Assembly: GCA_013399895.1 (NCBI GenBank)
Contig: VXBA01000881.1
Location: forward strand, 4,155,851-4,219,850
Reading direction: 5' to 3'
From: Serilophus lunatus
Lineage: Eukaryota; Chordata; Aves; Passeriformes; Eurylaimidae
Length of the DNA: 64,000 nt
In this document: positions 26,701-39,998 of the stretch, one piece after another
Layout: the number at the start of each line of letters is the position of its first letter
How positions within the stretch are numbered: position 1 is the first letter of the stretch
Made by a program: the position numbers and the translations under genes
Notes under the pieces: generated by a model
The model's input: only the letters and a program-made list of their open reading frames with translations
The model's database searches: none
What the model was told of the DNA's origin: nothing

Positions 26701-29700
26701 GGGTTGTCTGTGCCACCAGCTGGGGCAAGTTTTTCAAAGGATTCAAGACTCATCACCTCCAGAGATGTGATCTCTCTTGGAAACCTGGAAATGCCTCTAC
26801 ACATCAGATTGATGGAGAGCACTGGTCCAGAGAGATATAAGAGGTACCCCACCCTCCTACAAAACCATCCTGGACCAAGACTCCTTTTCCAGTTGTGATG
26901 GAGAGCTTTCTAAGTCAAATAGAGCAGCATATGGAAACCCCCCAGCACTGCATGTTCTCATGATTTCTGGAACACTGTAAATATTTGAGTCAGTAGATCT
27001 TAATCCATAAACACAGCTGGACTCAAGAAACAATGATGGTAACTTATTATAATTTAAACAATTGTGTAACAAAACAAACCACTGATAATCACTTTGGTTT
27101 TCTAAGGACAATAGGCACAACCTTTTCACAGAGTTGACATGATGGTACATATAATTACATAAAAATAAACTTACATATGCGAAGATAAATTATTCTCAGC
27201 TTTTTAAGAGCACTGGAGAGAAATGACAGAGGAAGAGAAAAGTTGTGTGGTGCAAAGCCAGCATTTCATATAATGTACAGAGCTGGAATGGTAACTGCCA
27301 GCCAAAGGACATCCTTCTTCCCTTCTATGCGCTTCCAGAACATGTTAGTTTAATTGCTTTGTGACCAGGAACATCATTCCCCTCGGCAAACCCTCAGTGG
27401 AAGCCCCTATGCACAAAGTTTACAATACAAAGAACTAGTGGCTGATCTCTGCTGTGATTACGGAGAGGAACATTTATCCCAACTGCACAAGAACAGACCT
27501 GGGCGGACATCTCATGTTTTAAATAAGTTAAATGAGGTTTAAGCTCTTTACTGAAAGTTCAAATAAGTTCACTTCCCACTTATTTCCATTGCTTCTTTGC
27601 ATTTCTGCAAGTGTTCTCATTCAGCAGTATAACTTAGAGACAGCAGTAAACACAATATGGTTCAAATCCATTTCAGAATAGTTCCAGGCAGGGTGCTGTT
27701 CTCAAGTTTTTACTAGACATGTAAAGTGGATTCATCTACCACAAGAACACGTAGTCAGGACAAATAGTTTTCAAAAACAAAACAGGATTTAAATGCACAC
27801 ACATTTTACAATCATAATCTTGATTATGGCTATAGAGTCTTTATTACTTTCTTAAATCAACACAAAAGAAATCCAGCTTTCATATTTTACACCCAATAAT
27901 CAAGAGATAAGATTCTTATCAAAATCTCCGGGATCAAATGAAAACTGCAAATAAGAAAGGTTGAAGTTCTTTAGTCAAGTATGATAAAAATTAGATATTC
28001 CAGAACATATTCATACCACCAGAATTTGGCCCACTTAGATGTTTTCCCTCAACTGGCTAAGCCTGTACACCAGCTATATTCATATATATATATAAACACA
28101 CATACCATGAGCTCCAACTTCCAGCTTTTGGTGAAGACATCAGTGCCACATAAAATGAGAAAACTGACATCTGAAGTAATTCCCTATACCAGGAAAATTC
28201 CTAGTTCTAAAATTGCAACTTCATAAAGGGGCTCATGAGCAATTCAGTGGATTTTCCAGCCCCCTCCCTTGCAATGAGACAGATGAGCCCTATTAACTAC
28301 AACTTTCAATAAAAAAATCCAGTATGGAAAACAGCTCCACGGTACAAGTCTGGCAAAGTTATAGTCAACTAAAATCAGGTTCTTATGATAGGAACTGACA
28401 GGGAAATTCAAACTACTTTTGCTGGTTATAAACCTTAACATTATCTGACAAAGGGATAAAGACACAAAGCTGAGACACAGTTCTGGACTAGGATTTTCCC
28501 ACTTTTTCAGGGAGATTTTATAAAGCTGGTCAGTTTGGTCCAGCTGGAAGTGTACACAAGTCTTAGAGAAATAAATAATTAAAAGGTCTAAGAATGGTTA
28601 AAGGTTCAAAGGAACTAGATTCAGATTAAAACTCTTTTTTCAATAAAGAAAATCATGACAGGATGGTCATTTCAGTGCTGACACATGCCTTTTAAATCAG
28701 CACTGCACACTAGAAATATTGTCTTTGCTCCATTTGAATATAGGAGAGCATTCTTTAAAGACAAGGGAATAATAAATCCAGAGCAGTGACCATGTTAGTC
28801 CAGAGCCTATTTGGCAGGGACTGCCAAAGAACCATTAACAGCCATTTATTCAAGTTCTTAAATGGAAGACCACTCATTGACTTGCAAGTGGTATCACCCT
28901 TCAAATGATGGAACATTCTTCCTTTTGTGGCTTTGCCATCTTATATCTGCAAAGTTGCCAGGTAAACAGAATTCCACTTAATCTGTCTGCATTTTAAGAA
29001 ATGAGCCCAAAGCCAGCCTACAGTTTTGTCCACTGAGGCCAGTGATTTCAAAGGTGGATTAACATGAGCCACACAAAGCCAATTTTAGGGACTTTAATAC
29101 AAAACTTGTTTTTTAAAAGCCTTTAAAAAAATGTTTTATGCTGCACAGTGTTTTCCTATTCCATCATGTTCTTCAGTAAGAGACTTGAGGAGAGGGCAGA
29201 GATGAAGGACATTGTTTTATCTAAATTTATTCTCTCTCAGGCTTCAACCTGAGAGATCCTTGCATAGCAGGTCTGACTAGAGAACAACTCTGTCCCACTA
29301 AACCCTCCAGTATTTGAAGTTTCACTTCATTCCACATGACTGGTGCAGTACCAAGGGAACAGTTCCTCAAGAGATTTAAGGAGAAACAAAAGACTGACTG
29401 ACAAGATTGAGAAAAGAGGCTTCAGACTTCTTTAATCAGAAAAGCAATTGCACCTTATCCATCTTCCCAAGCCAACGGCTCTGCCACAGAGCTGCCCCAA
29501 ACCTGAGGAAACCTCCTGATGACTGTTTAAGGAAAACTTATTACTCCAACTTGCTGAATGTTTTCCACAAATGGGAAATTTCAGGCAGTGAATGAGCTCT
29601 TAATCAAACCATTCCTGGCCAGCTTTAAGGGACACAAGTAGTTTTCCTGGCAGGTAAGTTTGCAGATGCAAGGTGGGACCTGCCAAGAGACCAGCGCAGC

Positions 29701-32700
29701 TCCAGCACTGCCACCAGCAACAAGGCAGGAGCTGCAACATTTTCTCATCATTCTCTTCACAACAGATCCCTGGTGAGGGCTCGAGGGAAAACAAAGGAAG
29801 CTGCTTGAACTTGGAGAGTGGGAAGAACTCACCCTACGCCCACTGGGGTCAGAGGCAGCAGAGTGGGCCAAAACTTGCAACAAATTTTTGCCTTATATGT
29901 ATCAATTTCAGGAGTTGGGAGGCTGGGGAGCGATCAAGACATGTCTCCTCACCAGGCAACTTGGGGTGTGGCAGAAAACCCTTCTCTCCTGCCTGCCCAG
30001 GAGGGTGATGACCTGCAGATCGTCCTTCAACGTCTGCCCACCTTGGCACAGGTCTGCATTCATCCTGCCTGCAGTCCCAGACAGAGCCATGCACCACTTT
30101 ACACCCCTTCTTTTGTCAGCACAGGGGCAAAACCTCCTCTAAAAGGCTCTTCCTCAGTGTCAGGATGCGCACACCTACCTGGATGGCTCTTATCTACTAA
30201 AGAACACCAAGGAACTGTCATCCAGCCTCAACGAAAGTTAAATTTAAATTAATGCAGATATGGCAGTGTTTTCTCCCTCTGCCACCAATTTTTCCTGAAC
30301 CAGCAGCAGGATCTTGTAAACACTGGGCCACTTTCACATGGACAGGCATAAAGCGATAGGGGTGTTGCTGTTCTGTTCAGTAGTATCAGATTCAGGCCAA
30401 GACTAGAACTCAAACAGGAGTTAATTGGGTTGCATCAGTTTCAAAGTACTTACAGGCCAGTTGTTCATCACTTTGTGGTTTAAATGTTTAGTTGCCTAAA
30501 CCCATAGACATTGCAAATTGCAAACAGTTCCAGTTGACCCCAAGTTTTGGCTTCTGCCTTTTCAATTCTTGTACTTCTCCTTATTTAGTCTTCCCTCATT
30601 AATGTTTCTGTAAAATGAGAAGCAGCAAGTCACAAAAAAAGTTTTCAAATAGCTACTTATGTTACAGGACAGAATCCCTCAGTACTTCCAGCCTCTTAAA
30701 TGACTGGTTGCTGTCTCTCTATTTGTATTTCCAGGGTACACTCACCCAGTATCCAAAGAAAAATAAGTTTTGGAAGTGGGAGGGCATTGTTTTTTGCTGA
30801 AAATAAGCCAAAGCAAAATTTAGTAAAACTAAACAGGAACACTTGAAAATCTAATTTTACATTGTCTCAAGTCAGTCAGATAATAAGATGCCATTAAAGA
30901 AATAAAATGAAAAGGAAACAATGCAGGTAAATTTGAAAATCTCAGGTGGATACCTGAAAAGAAGTATGTTGTGCACATTCACAACTCATGCACGGCAGTC
31001 TGTGAGGAAAAATTTCTCCATAATTCTGTGTTTACATTGATCACTGAAAAGAACAGGTAATCAACTCCAAATCCTGCTTTAGAATTACATCTCAGCTGAG
31101 CTTTGATCTCGTGCACAGCTTGTTTGCAGCAAATCTTAACAAACATGAAGTTGACCACGGATTTAGAAACTAATTTGTATTTTATGTTCTGAATTCATAC
31201 ACAGAGTGCTTTGACTGATTTTCACAGAAGCAGACTCAGGAAACCTGCTGTTCCTAGGAGGATAGTCCAACATGAGGAGGGGACAACTAGAATCCCAAAT
31301 AGGGACTTGATCTCCTAACTTATCTCCATCTCCTTCTTCTTTGAGGGCTTCATTTACCTGACTATGCCAGTCAGCCCCTCTAAAGCTCAAGTGGTCTCAG
31401 CAGGTCTCGCTGTGGGTTATCTGCCATTCATCCTTCACATCTAATCTGAGCATAGTTTGTCGGATTGGACTCCTAAGCTAAAATCAGAGGGATTCCAGGT
31501 GCTCCAGAGACAGGGCGGAGATCAAAGTGCAGTAGAAGCCTCCAGTGCCAACCAGGATCATGGTTTGACTTTGAAAGGCTCCCTCCCCTTAATGCCAATT
31601 CCGAAATGATTTGCAGATTTTTATGGAAGTGCAGTGGAGAGGAAAATAGTGAAAATATATTTCCAGCTACATTTCAAAAAGTCAATGAGACAACAAAATA
31701 TGGAAAAATTGTTCCAGATGGCAAGAACATACTTGAGGAATTTCATTTAATCACATTCGTGCAAGATGTTTTGATTTGGATGACATACATCAATTGCATA
31801 CTTAAATTAACAGTCCTTCCTACTGAAGCAAATGTAAAGCTCCCAGGAGCAAGAAAAGGTCTCAATGCTTTTAGTTCAAGTTCAAGCACAGTCTGGATCA
31901 AGCTGAGAGTCTTTTTGTTGTTTTCTGAGGAAAATCAATGGTTCATCAAGGCATTGCAGGAATGTGTTCACTCTGAGCAGCCTCAAGGCCATCTGCCCCC
32001 CCTGGGTCGTCAGTTCTTGGTCCACTGAGCTACACCAAGACATTCCCACCTGTGGGAGATGGCCAGGTCCCCATGCTTTGAAAATTGGTGTGATGGGCTG
32101 AAAGCAGGAAGGAATCCTACATAAATATGGAGGTTCCAACTCTCATAACCCAATTTACCTTCAGCAACCCCCCGTGCTCTATCCACAAGGTAATGCACCA
32201 AATGGGTGTTCCAGAGGTGTCACTAGGGCAGCCCAAACCACCCAGCTCTCCCCAAGAAGTCAAATAGGAAGTGCAAGCCCCTCCAAACCTCTCGGAAAAT
32301 TCAAACAAAACTGAGGTTCCACTTGGAATGGAAATTTCATTTTCCACCCAAGTTTCTCCCATCCTGCAGTTACTTAACTCACCTTCCAGAAAAACCTAAT
32401 AGTCCCAGGATGACCATTAGAAGTTTTTACATATATACATACATATACACACTGGTGAGCCTCCAAAGATCCCACTTGCCTCAATAATTTCATTTGTAAG
32501 TCTGGGAAAGGAACACAGGTAAGAAAACCCAACACATGCCCAGTATCAAAACTACAACATACATTTTCTACATTTCACCTTAAAAATAACCTCTCTGTCT
32601 TTGAGGCCATAGCACCTCTGATATAGAACATTAAACTCAGATTAATTATTATTAGGAGTTTTTGTTGGGAGTTGAAATTCAGTTTACACCTAAAGTGCAC

Positions 32701-33179
32701 ATCAAAGATTTTAGTGGTGGGGAGAATTTCAGTCCAAAAAACTGCAAATGCAAAACCCTGTTTTTGCACAGCTGTGCTCTAAGGGGAGATCGACATCCAC
32801 ATCCAGGTATGTCTATTAGTTATTACTCAAATAACTGGAACAAGGCCTTTTGTTTGGCGACCATGTACTTCTAAGGAGTGAAACACGATGAGATTTAGCC
32901 TTCCAGCTGCACATTTCCCTTTCCCATCTCCCCAAGCAGGGATTTAAAATAGCCTGTTTATCAGATGTGTATCTAACTTGTATTCCACTGTGAGGTCTAA
33001 AAAGGAATTTCCATTCTTACAAATGTGCCCCTCGTGAGGCATTACCGTCTGTTCTGATCACTGTAAAGGGTCCCTCTCTCCTTCCAGTCTGAAACCAATT
33101 GAAGCATTTCTTTAATGACTATAAAACAAAAGGGTAGAGGCCCTCTTGCCTTAATTTATATACAAATACATTACCAATT
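23755..33179. other. Long repeat-poor noncoding tract
   Basis: More than 9 kb without a recognisable CR1, LTR or gene. Low-complexity spots are an A-rich stretch at about 25443-25497, a short (TA)n at 28082-28094 and short A or T runs. The longest open frames (up to 144 codons near 29.8-30.25 kb) overlap frames of similar size on both strands and show no domain. Confidence 0.5.
25443..25497. repeat. A-rich low-complexity stretch
   Basis: Mostly A with scattered C ('caaaaaacaaacaacaaaat' style). It could be a decayed poly-A or simple repeat. No retrotransposon body was recognised on either side. Confidence 0.55.
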
Positions 33180-33420
33180 AAAAGTTAACTGTGAAGAATA
33201 GAGCTGATAATAGAAAACCTTCTGCAACCTGAACTGTAGCACTGCTACCATGACATTACAATAATTAGTTAATGTACCCTCTAATTTGTCTCAATTTACA
33301 TTGGCAGACAAGAAGCTGCTGTCTACATAATTTTTTATTGAAAACTATGCATAATCTTCTCCTTCTCTCCACCACCACTGTAAATCTGGAATCCACCTCC
33401 ATTAAGACAAATGGAATTAT
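33180..33420. other. Candidate conserved noncoding element
   Basis: AT-rich but not simple. It contains 'acaataattagttaatgtac' (overlapping ATTA/TTAAT cores), 'ctaatttgtctcaattt', 'ataattttttattga' (Hox/Cdx-like TTTATTG) and 'tatgcataat' (octamer-like). The dense mix of developmental-factor words is suggestive only. Conservation was not tested. Confidence 0.22.
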
Positions 33421-35082
33421 ACTGATCCACTGTGAAAGGAGAATTTGGCTTAATACCACTGAAATACACCAAAGTCATGCATTGAAAAATGCATTCTCAT
33501 TGCCCCAGCCTGCTGCCTATGATCCTGTTCCACTGCCAAGGCTGGCACAGGGAAGTTGCAGCAAACTCCTATTGAACAGAGGCCTTTCTCCTTCCCTTCT
33601 ACAAACCCATCCCACTGCAGAGGGTTTGATCACTTCATAAACCTCCCAGTTATTCCTCTTGTTATTCAAAACAAAGGCAGATCCTCCCTTCTCACCTAAG
33701 CTGCTCTGATGGAACATCTGTGCCTCAGAAATGCAGGGGGGAAAGAGGAGTTCAAGGCAGGATCCTGCATTTCAGGAATGCCCTCATATGACTCCAATGG
33801 ACATCTCTTTCCATCAGGAATCAACTGTTTTGCTCCCACACCTGTGCAGCCAGATGTCATACAACAGTAATTCAAGCCATTTGAAAGATATTTTCAAATC
33901 TGTATTCCTTAAAAAAAAAAAGGTAGAGAGACAAAAATTAGTAAAGATATTTTCCAACTTGTCCAAGGCTTTGACAAAACACATCTTGCCTTTTTGGGAG
34001 TTATATTTGCTTATATACACAAGACTTGCAATATCCCTTATTTTTCAAATCAAAATCCATTTTGATTCCTTCCATAAGATGAAACCCACCATTATCTGAA
34101 AAAAACAAGTACAAATTGTACAATTCATAGCAAGTATTTGCCAAAATGTTAGTCTTCAGCACTTCTTTTTAAACAAACATGAGGAAATGAGATGACCTTT
34201 AAATTGCTTCTTGACATGTACTAAATCTACAGAAATTAGGAAGATTCTCTGGAAAGAGCTGTGTAATTTTAGTGCTCACAATATATTTTTAGCTAAGAAT
34301 ATTTTGTATACTAAAGAATGCTTGATGCAGTAACACTTGAGAGACTTTGTTGAGCTTTGGAAGTCCAGAGTTTAGGTTAAAGGACAGTAGAAGGAGTAGG
34401 TGGATGGCTGGAAGTAAGAAGGAAAGAACCCCCATGACCTGATCAAAACTTGCACCACCTGGGCAAAACCCTTGTATTGCCCCTACCCCCTTATCTCCCA
34501 AAGCAGAGCTTGGAGATCGAATTAGCAAATAAATTTCTTCATCCTCTTCTGCTCCTGAGACACAAAGTACAGGACAAGTGTCCAGAGTCTGATGTGTGGC
34601 TGCACAGGTGTGTTGGAGAAGCAGCTGGATCAGAGACTGAAACTGGGCTGAGCTCTGTCTTCCAATGTTCTTTTTTTCAGGTTAGAAGAATATCTGTGTG
34701 AGCAGTTTGTCACACAGAGAATTGGTTCTTTGGGAAGGATTGCAGCCAGTTTTTCCACTTTGAGCACTCATTTTCCTCCTGTAACCCTGGTGAGGTGATA
34801 ATGGGGATGAACAGTGAGTTTCACAGGGCAAGTACAGCCCAGCTGAGCTCCAGGTGGCTTCACCCATTGCTGAATTTGGTCACAGCATCTCATAACCTGT
34901 TTGAGAGAGGTGTAAAGGGGCATCTTGAACCATAATCCAAGATGTGATGGTGTAAAAATGTCATGGACTTCCACACAGGTGGAACCCAGACCTGGGATAT
35001 ACTTGCAGTCACCTGGGTTTGCTTCCTGTCACAAAAGTGCCAGCTCAGACTAAGGTAGATAAGCCTGACATCAGACCTAAAT

Positions 35083-35153
35083 CAAGGAGACAGAGAGATA
35101 CAAGGAAGAGAAGGGAAGGACAGAAGGAGAACAGAAGGAGAATTTGAAAGAGG
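35083..35153. repeat. Purine-rich (GA) low-complexity patch
   Basis: About 70 bases dominated by A and G on the plus strand, including the direct pair 'acagaaggaga' repeated twice in a row. It could be a decayed GA microsatellite. Confidence 0.65.
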
Positions 35154-35279
35154 TTGCGTTTCCTGGACCACGACAACAATTCTGGAGAACTAAAGGGCCC
35201 AATTAGCAACTTCCCAGCTACAACCGCTTAAGAAACCCAGTACTGTGAAGTCACAGGCAAAGGCAGAAGAAGAGTTAGA

Positions 35280-35490
35280 CACCATTAATTGAATACATAA
35301 CTCTTAATGATGAGAAATTAAAGATGGCAAACTCATTTCTCCCTGTCTCTCCCTCACATCTGCGTGCATTCCCTGCAAAATTCATACAGGCAGCGCTTCC
35401 AGAGCTGGGAGAGGCAGGCCATGCTATCATTTGCTCTTGATTAAGCCAAGTAATTGCTCTGCTCAGTTTCCCAAGAGCAGAAGTGCTGAC
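35280..35490. other. Candidate conserved noncoding element
   Basis: Contains 'ccattaattgaatac', 'cttaatgatgagaaatta', 'tgctatcatttgctcttgat' and 'ttaagccaagtaattgctct', a dense set of homeodomain-like words in non-repetitive sequence. This is inference from base texture alone. Confidence 0.2.
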
Positions 35491-36401
35491 CAGGGATACA
35501 TTGATGTTTAGTAATGCTCAATTCAACTTGTGGCAGCTACAAGTTCAGTGTCTATTTTTGTCCCCCTCCACAGTGCAACTCCTATTAAGAAACACCAGCT
35601 TCCAACTCCCTGTACTAGTTTCCATGGAATACCACTCAGTCAGGAATTTCACTTCATGGTAGATTATTGCAGAGAATAAACCTTACAAGCAAAATCATCA
35701 GGAAAACTGAACAGTAAAAAAGGACTTAAATTCACATGCCCTGTCCTTGCAGCCCTGCAGTTGGCAAAATCACTTTTATTGGAAGCAAATACTTTAAGCA
35801 CAATGGCAGAAGTTGCAAAGCTCTGGTTTTGCCCTGGGTAACTGAGTCTATAAGAGGCACCCCAAGGACACAGCTCAATGCCACCATTTCAGAACAGACC
35901 CAGCTCCCAGAGCTCCCTCCTGCCCAGGAGACATCAAAGTAAAGGCAGAAAATGTTGAGATTGTTAATTCAAGACGTTCTGAGAGCTCTGTGGTGACCCA
36001 GCTGGCCATCCCTGCTCTTGTTTGGCTGAGCAGCAGAGCATGCCCAGCTCTCAGTGGTTATAAGTAAGCGAGTGTCTCTGTTGCTGGTGACAGCACCTTC
36101 CCTGAAATCACCACAGGGCTCCACATAAGGTCTTCAGAGTTTTCCAAATATGATCTACACATATATTTATAAACCTCATGCTGAAAGCCTGAAATGAGGT
36201 TTGTTTTCCTCAGCCTTTTGATAACCTCCTGTAGACAGAGATGTACAGAAGCTGCTGCTGAGCACAAGGTGCTCTTATTGCACATATTTAAATCTCGCAA
36301 ATAACTGTACCTTAGCCAAATACTTCCACCCATGGGGTGATGTGTTCATATATCCTGTGATACATGATCAGCAGTTACTTAGAATATACTGTTTCTCTAA
36401 T

Positions 36402-36425
36402 GTTTGGATCCTAGTTTGGATCCTA
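36402..36425. repeat. Perfect 12-base tandem duplication
   Basis: The unit 'gtttggatccta' occurs twice without a mismatch, in otherwise unique sequence. It is a recent slippage event or a small tandem duplication. Confidence 0.9.
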
Positions 36426-37649
36426 GGTACCCTCAAATTTTTTACTTCACTGAGCAACACTGCTCCAGATGTGAAAGAGCACTATAGCCTCCCATAAATC
36501 CCTTTTTCTCCTGCCTAGAAATATGAAAACTGAAGTTAGCAGAGGCAGAGGCAGAAAATAGAAATGATGTAGCTTGCACAATATGGAAACCATTCAAATA
36601 AATCAGAAAAAATCTCCCAAAATAACTACAAAAATTTCAGTTTTCTGAAAATAAAAGGGTTTCTTTTCCAGAGCACGGAAATGAATCAACGCATATCCAG
36701 TACAGATGAAAGCGTGCAGGTTTAGTTTGTTTTTTCCATCCCAATCCCTGATTTTCTAAGCCTTTGTTGAGACAAACAGACACTGATCTTCTCCATTAGT
36801 GTGACCCTAAAGAATTCAGGCACCAATGGGTCCCTATCACCTTAACTAGATTTCTGAAAGGCCAAGACTAATTTCTGACTATATTCTGAAGCAGATCTCA
36901 GCACATAATGCTTCTTAAATAACACCGGTTTGGAGACTCGCAGACATATCCTACTCTTTAAAAATCAGTGTTTACCTAAAAAACTGGATTATATTGTCCA
37001 CCATTCGCCTGACTTGCTTAGAAAGGTTGGTGTTACCAGTCAATAGAACTAGCAATAGGCACAAGATTGAATCAAATTACTTTCTCAAAATGCTTCAGGG
37101 GAGGCAAGAGCCTGGACCACCCCTCGTAGTTGTTGCTGAACATTGAGGAATCCTTCTAAGGCAGCTCAGTCCTTGTGGTGCTGAGGGATACACAGCTACA
37201 CAGCAATTAGAGCTAATTAGGCAGAGAGGAGTCACTATAAAAGACACGAGCGAAAGCAATAGATCAAACCCAGATCTTGAACTCCTGTAGTAAACACAAA
37301 GTATATCAGGAGGAGCTGCTGGCAATCCTAACATCTGAGAAACATGGGAATGTGCTTGTGACCCCATCTGCAGGCATCCTACTGGCTTCTCCCGAATCTC
37401 CCAAGCTGGGGGATGTCCCAGGTAATGGATGGGAGCCCAGCTGCCCCCAGATGAGGGAGTTTCCTTTGTGCAGGAGTCCCTGTCTTATTCCAGCAGCATC
37501 TGGCAGTGACGTTCCTGTTAAGGCTGCTATTTATAAAGGCTGATTGTTCATTCAGGGACAGCTCTTGGCATAGGAGGCCTCAAGAGAGATGGAGTGATCC
37601 GGTTAACAAAAAATCCAGCAAGCTGGAAATCAAGCCTTCTTTTGAGCTA

Positions 37650-37860
37650 TAATGCAGCAAACTAAAGTTAGGATTTGCCAGGCTCATTTTGGCACTCTTA
37701 TGATTCAACTAGAGTTCTGATTATTTTTAAAAAATAATAATTAAAAACCCACCGAGTTTAATTACCATAATTATGGAAATACTCAGAGTGAAAAGGACAT
37801 AAAAATGAGGTAAACTCACACAGCTCAAACTCCATCAATTAACAGCATTTTTAGTTTGTC
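37650..37860. other. Candidate conserved noncoding element
   Basis: Contains 'aaaaaataataattaaaaac', then 'gtttaattaccataattatg' and 'catcaattaacagc', with several TAATTA cores within 130 bases. It resembles known vertebrate enhancer cores in texture. No alignment is available to confirm this. Confidence 0.25.
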
Positions 37861-38167
37861 AGACAAGTCTCAGCAAAGAAAAACTTCTCCACTGGCACCA
37901 TCACAGCAGAAGGAACAAACCCACCTCATGTCTGTGTTTTTATTACAAACCTATTGCACCCTCTTGTGCTGCAGTTTCAGAATTACTGTGGCTTGGCTGG
38001 TTGGAAACTTAATTGCTCTGCAGCACTTGACCTTCAAATCCACATTTCTGCAGTGGAACAACAGCATCAAATATGTTGAGGGGTGTTATGTGGTGAGCTG
38101 ACTTTCTGGGCAAGACTGAATATTACTGACTTTGAAGCTTTTATGTATCTCTGTTTTGCTTAGGTGA

Positions 38168-38806
38168 CCTCAGGATACTGTTGAACAATGATGAGTTGAA
38201 TATGAGTCAGCAGTGCCCTGGCAGCCCAAGAAGCCAACTGTGTCCTGGGGGACACCAGGCAGAGCATCACTGGGTGGGACAGGGGTTTGTCCCGCTCTGC
38301 TCTGCACTGGGATGGCCTCACCTGGAATATTGGGGCGGTTTGGGTGCCGTAATATAAGAAATGTCTAAAGCTGTTGGAGAGTGTCCAAAGAAGGGACATA
38401 AACATGGTGAAAGGTCATGTGGAGGGGCCACATGAGGAGCAGCTGAGGGCACTGGGTTTGTTCAGCTGGAGAACAGGAGAAGTCAGATCTCAGCGAGGTC
38501 TGCACCTTCCTCAGGAGGGGAAGCTCCAATCTCTGCTCTCTGTGATCAGGGACAGCACCCAGGGAAGGGCTGGAGCTGTGTCAGGGCAGGGTCAGGTTGG
38601 AGCTCAGGGAAAGGTCCTTCCCCCAGAGGGTGGTTGGGCACTGCCCAGGCTCCCCAGGGTTTGGTCACGGTCCCAAGGCTGCCAGAGCTCCAGGAGGGTT
38701 TGGACAGCAGGGAGAGGGTGGGATTGTTGGGGTGTCTGTGCAGGGCCAGGGGTTGGACTGGATGATCCTGGTGGGTCCCTCACAACTCAGGATATTCTAT
38801 GAGATG
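38168..38806 (+). repeat. CR1 LINE, about 640 bases including the 3' end
   Basis: The longest CR1 copy in the window. It starts near 'tcaggatactgttgaacaat', passes through the ORF2-region words 'gaggagcagctgagggcact' and 'gttcagctggagaacaggag', and ends with 'ggggttggactggatgatcc', 'tggtgggtccc' and 'tattctatga'. It is truncated at the 5' side like most CR1 copies. Frames are disrupted, so it has no coding potential. Its last 280 bases are close to the copy at 48.43-48.71 kb, sharing an identical run of about 60 bases, so both belong to the same subfamily. Confidence 0.95.
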
Positions 38807-39998
38807 AGAAACTTTGTAGATCACTTGGTAGATGCAGCATCCCACAAATCTGCTGGGTCAGACAGAGCTGAACTGCCCCTTTTCTGTGTTTCCTAAGAGG
38901 GAAAAGAGCTAAATACCTATAAATACAAAGAGGATCCCTGAAAACAGGAATATTTCTTCTCCTGAGAAGGAAGGCAAAGACAGAGGAATATTTCTTTGCC
39001 TCAGGTCGAGATACCACATCCAGAGTCTGTGCTGCATTTTAAGCAAAACCCTGAACAGGAGCAAGTTTGGAGGAAACGAGTAAGAATAAGAAGTGTAGAA
39101 AATCCTGTCTGAGGCACTAGGCAGAGCCATCAGGGAATGTCCTGCCTAGGATAGATGTACGAGCTCCCCTCAGTCTTCATCTAGGCAAGAGGGAACAAAA
39201 ACAATTTTTTCTCTCTGCTCCTGGTTGATAGGACAAGGAATAACAAGGCTAATTTGATCCATGAGAGATTAAGGTGAAATATTAGGAGGACAAAAAAAAC
39301 CCCTCCTCAATCAGTCTCTTAAAGTACTCCCTGACTGCAAATTAAAAGCAGATTAGGGAGGTATGACAGGAATAACTCAGGTAGAGCAGATCCTGCCTTG
39401 AAGCAGCTGAGTTACAGGATTTCTCAAGGTTCCTTCCAGGCTTATTACTATTGTTTTCAGCTCTGGAGTTGTTCTGATTAACACTGAGACTTGTTTTCAG
39501 GGGATCATGCACAAGCTTGTCCAACTGCTAAATAAAAAAGTTATTCTCTGGCAATCCCATCCCCAATCCCATCACTGTGTCTCCTGCTGGGAACACCACT
39601 GGTAACACTAATTTGCAGCTTCTGATCACTGTGAAAACAAGGCATTTCTAAACATTTCACTGTCTTAACTGTAAATTTTAGTCTGAGTTAAAGCTGCTTC
39701 TGCTACAGCATCAAAAAATGTTTCAGGGACAGAAAAATATCTAAATCAATAGATTAAATAGCAAAAAGGATCCTCAGCTGCTCCTGCCAGCACAGTGCAA
39801 AAGCTTCCCCCAAACCAGCTTTGGCCCATTCTTTGCTGAGGAAGAAATCTAAAGAAAACACACTGAACAACAAAGGTTAAAAAAAAAAAAATGGAACAAG
39901 ATCACCACAGTGTCTTGGTTTAACAGGGATAACCTTCCCCACATCTTCTCCTCATGAAGGCAAAGGGCTGCAGCAGCAGTGGGGGATCTCCTTGGATC
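38807..39998. other. Noncoding spacer between two CR1 copies
   Basis: No gene or repeat recognised except an A tract near 39880-39892. Confidence 0.5.

Larger units (their letters stand above)
33421..38167. other. Unique noncoding sequence
   Basis: No gene seen. It contains a purine-rich patch at about 35083-35153, a perfect 12-base tandem duplication at 36402-36425 and two further candidate noncoding elements (separate entries). Short open frames (up to 122 codons) have no recognisable product. Confidence 0.5.

Noticed and set aside
29581..30252. Several overlapping frames of 60-144 codons on both strands
   Set aside because: The frames overlap in all directions, have no domain and no splice context. 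The local lack of stop codons is compatible with chance.
38374..38896. Open frames of 99-142 codons on the plus strand
   Set aside because: They lie in CR1 outside or out of frame with ORF2, and similar frames recur in the 48.4-48.8 kb CR1. They are not genes.
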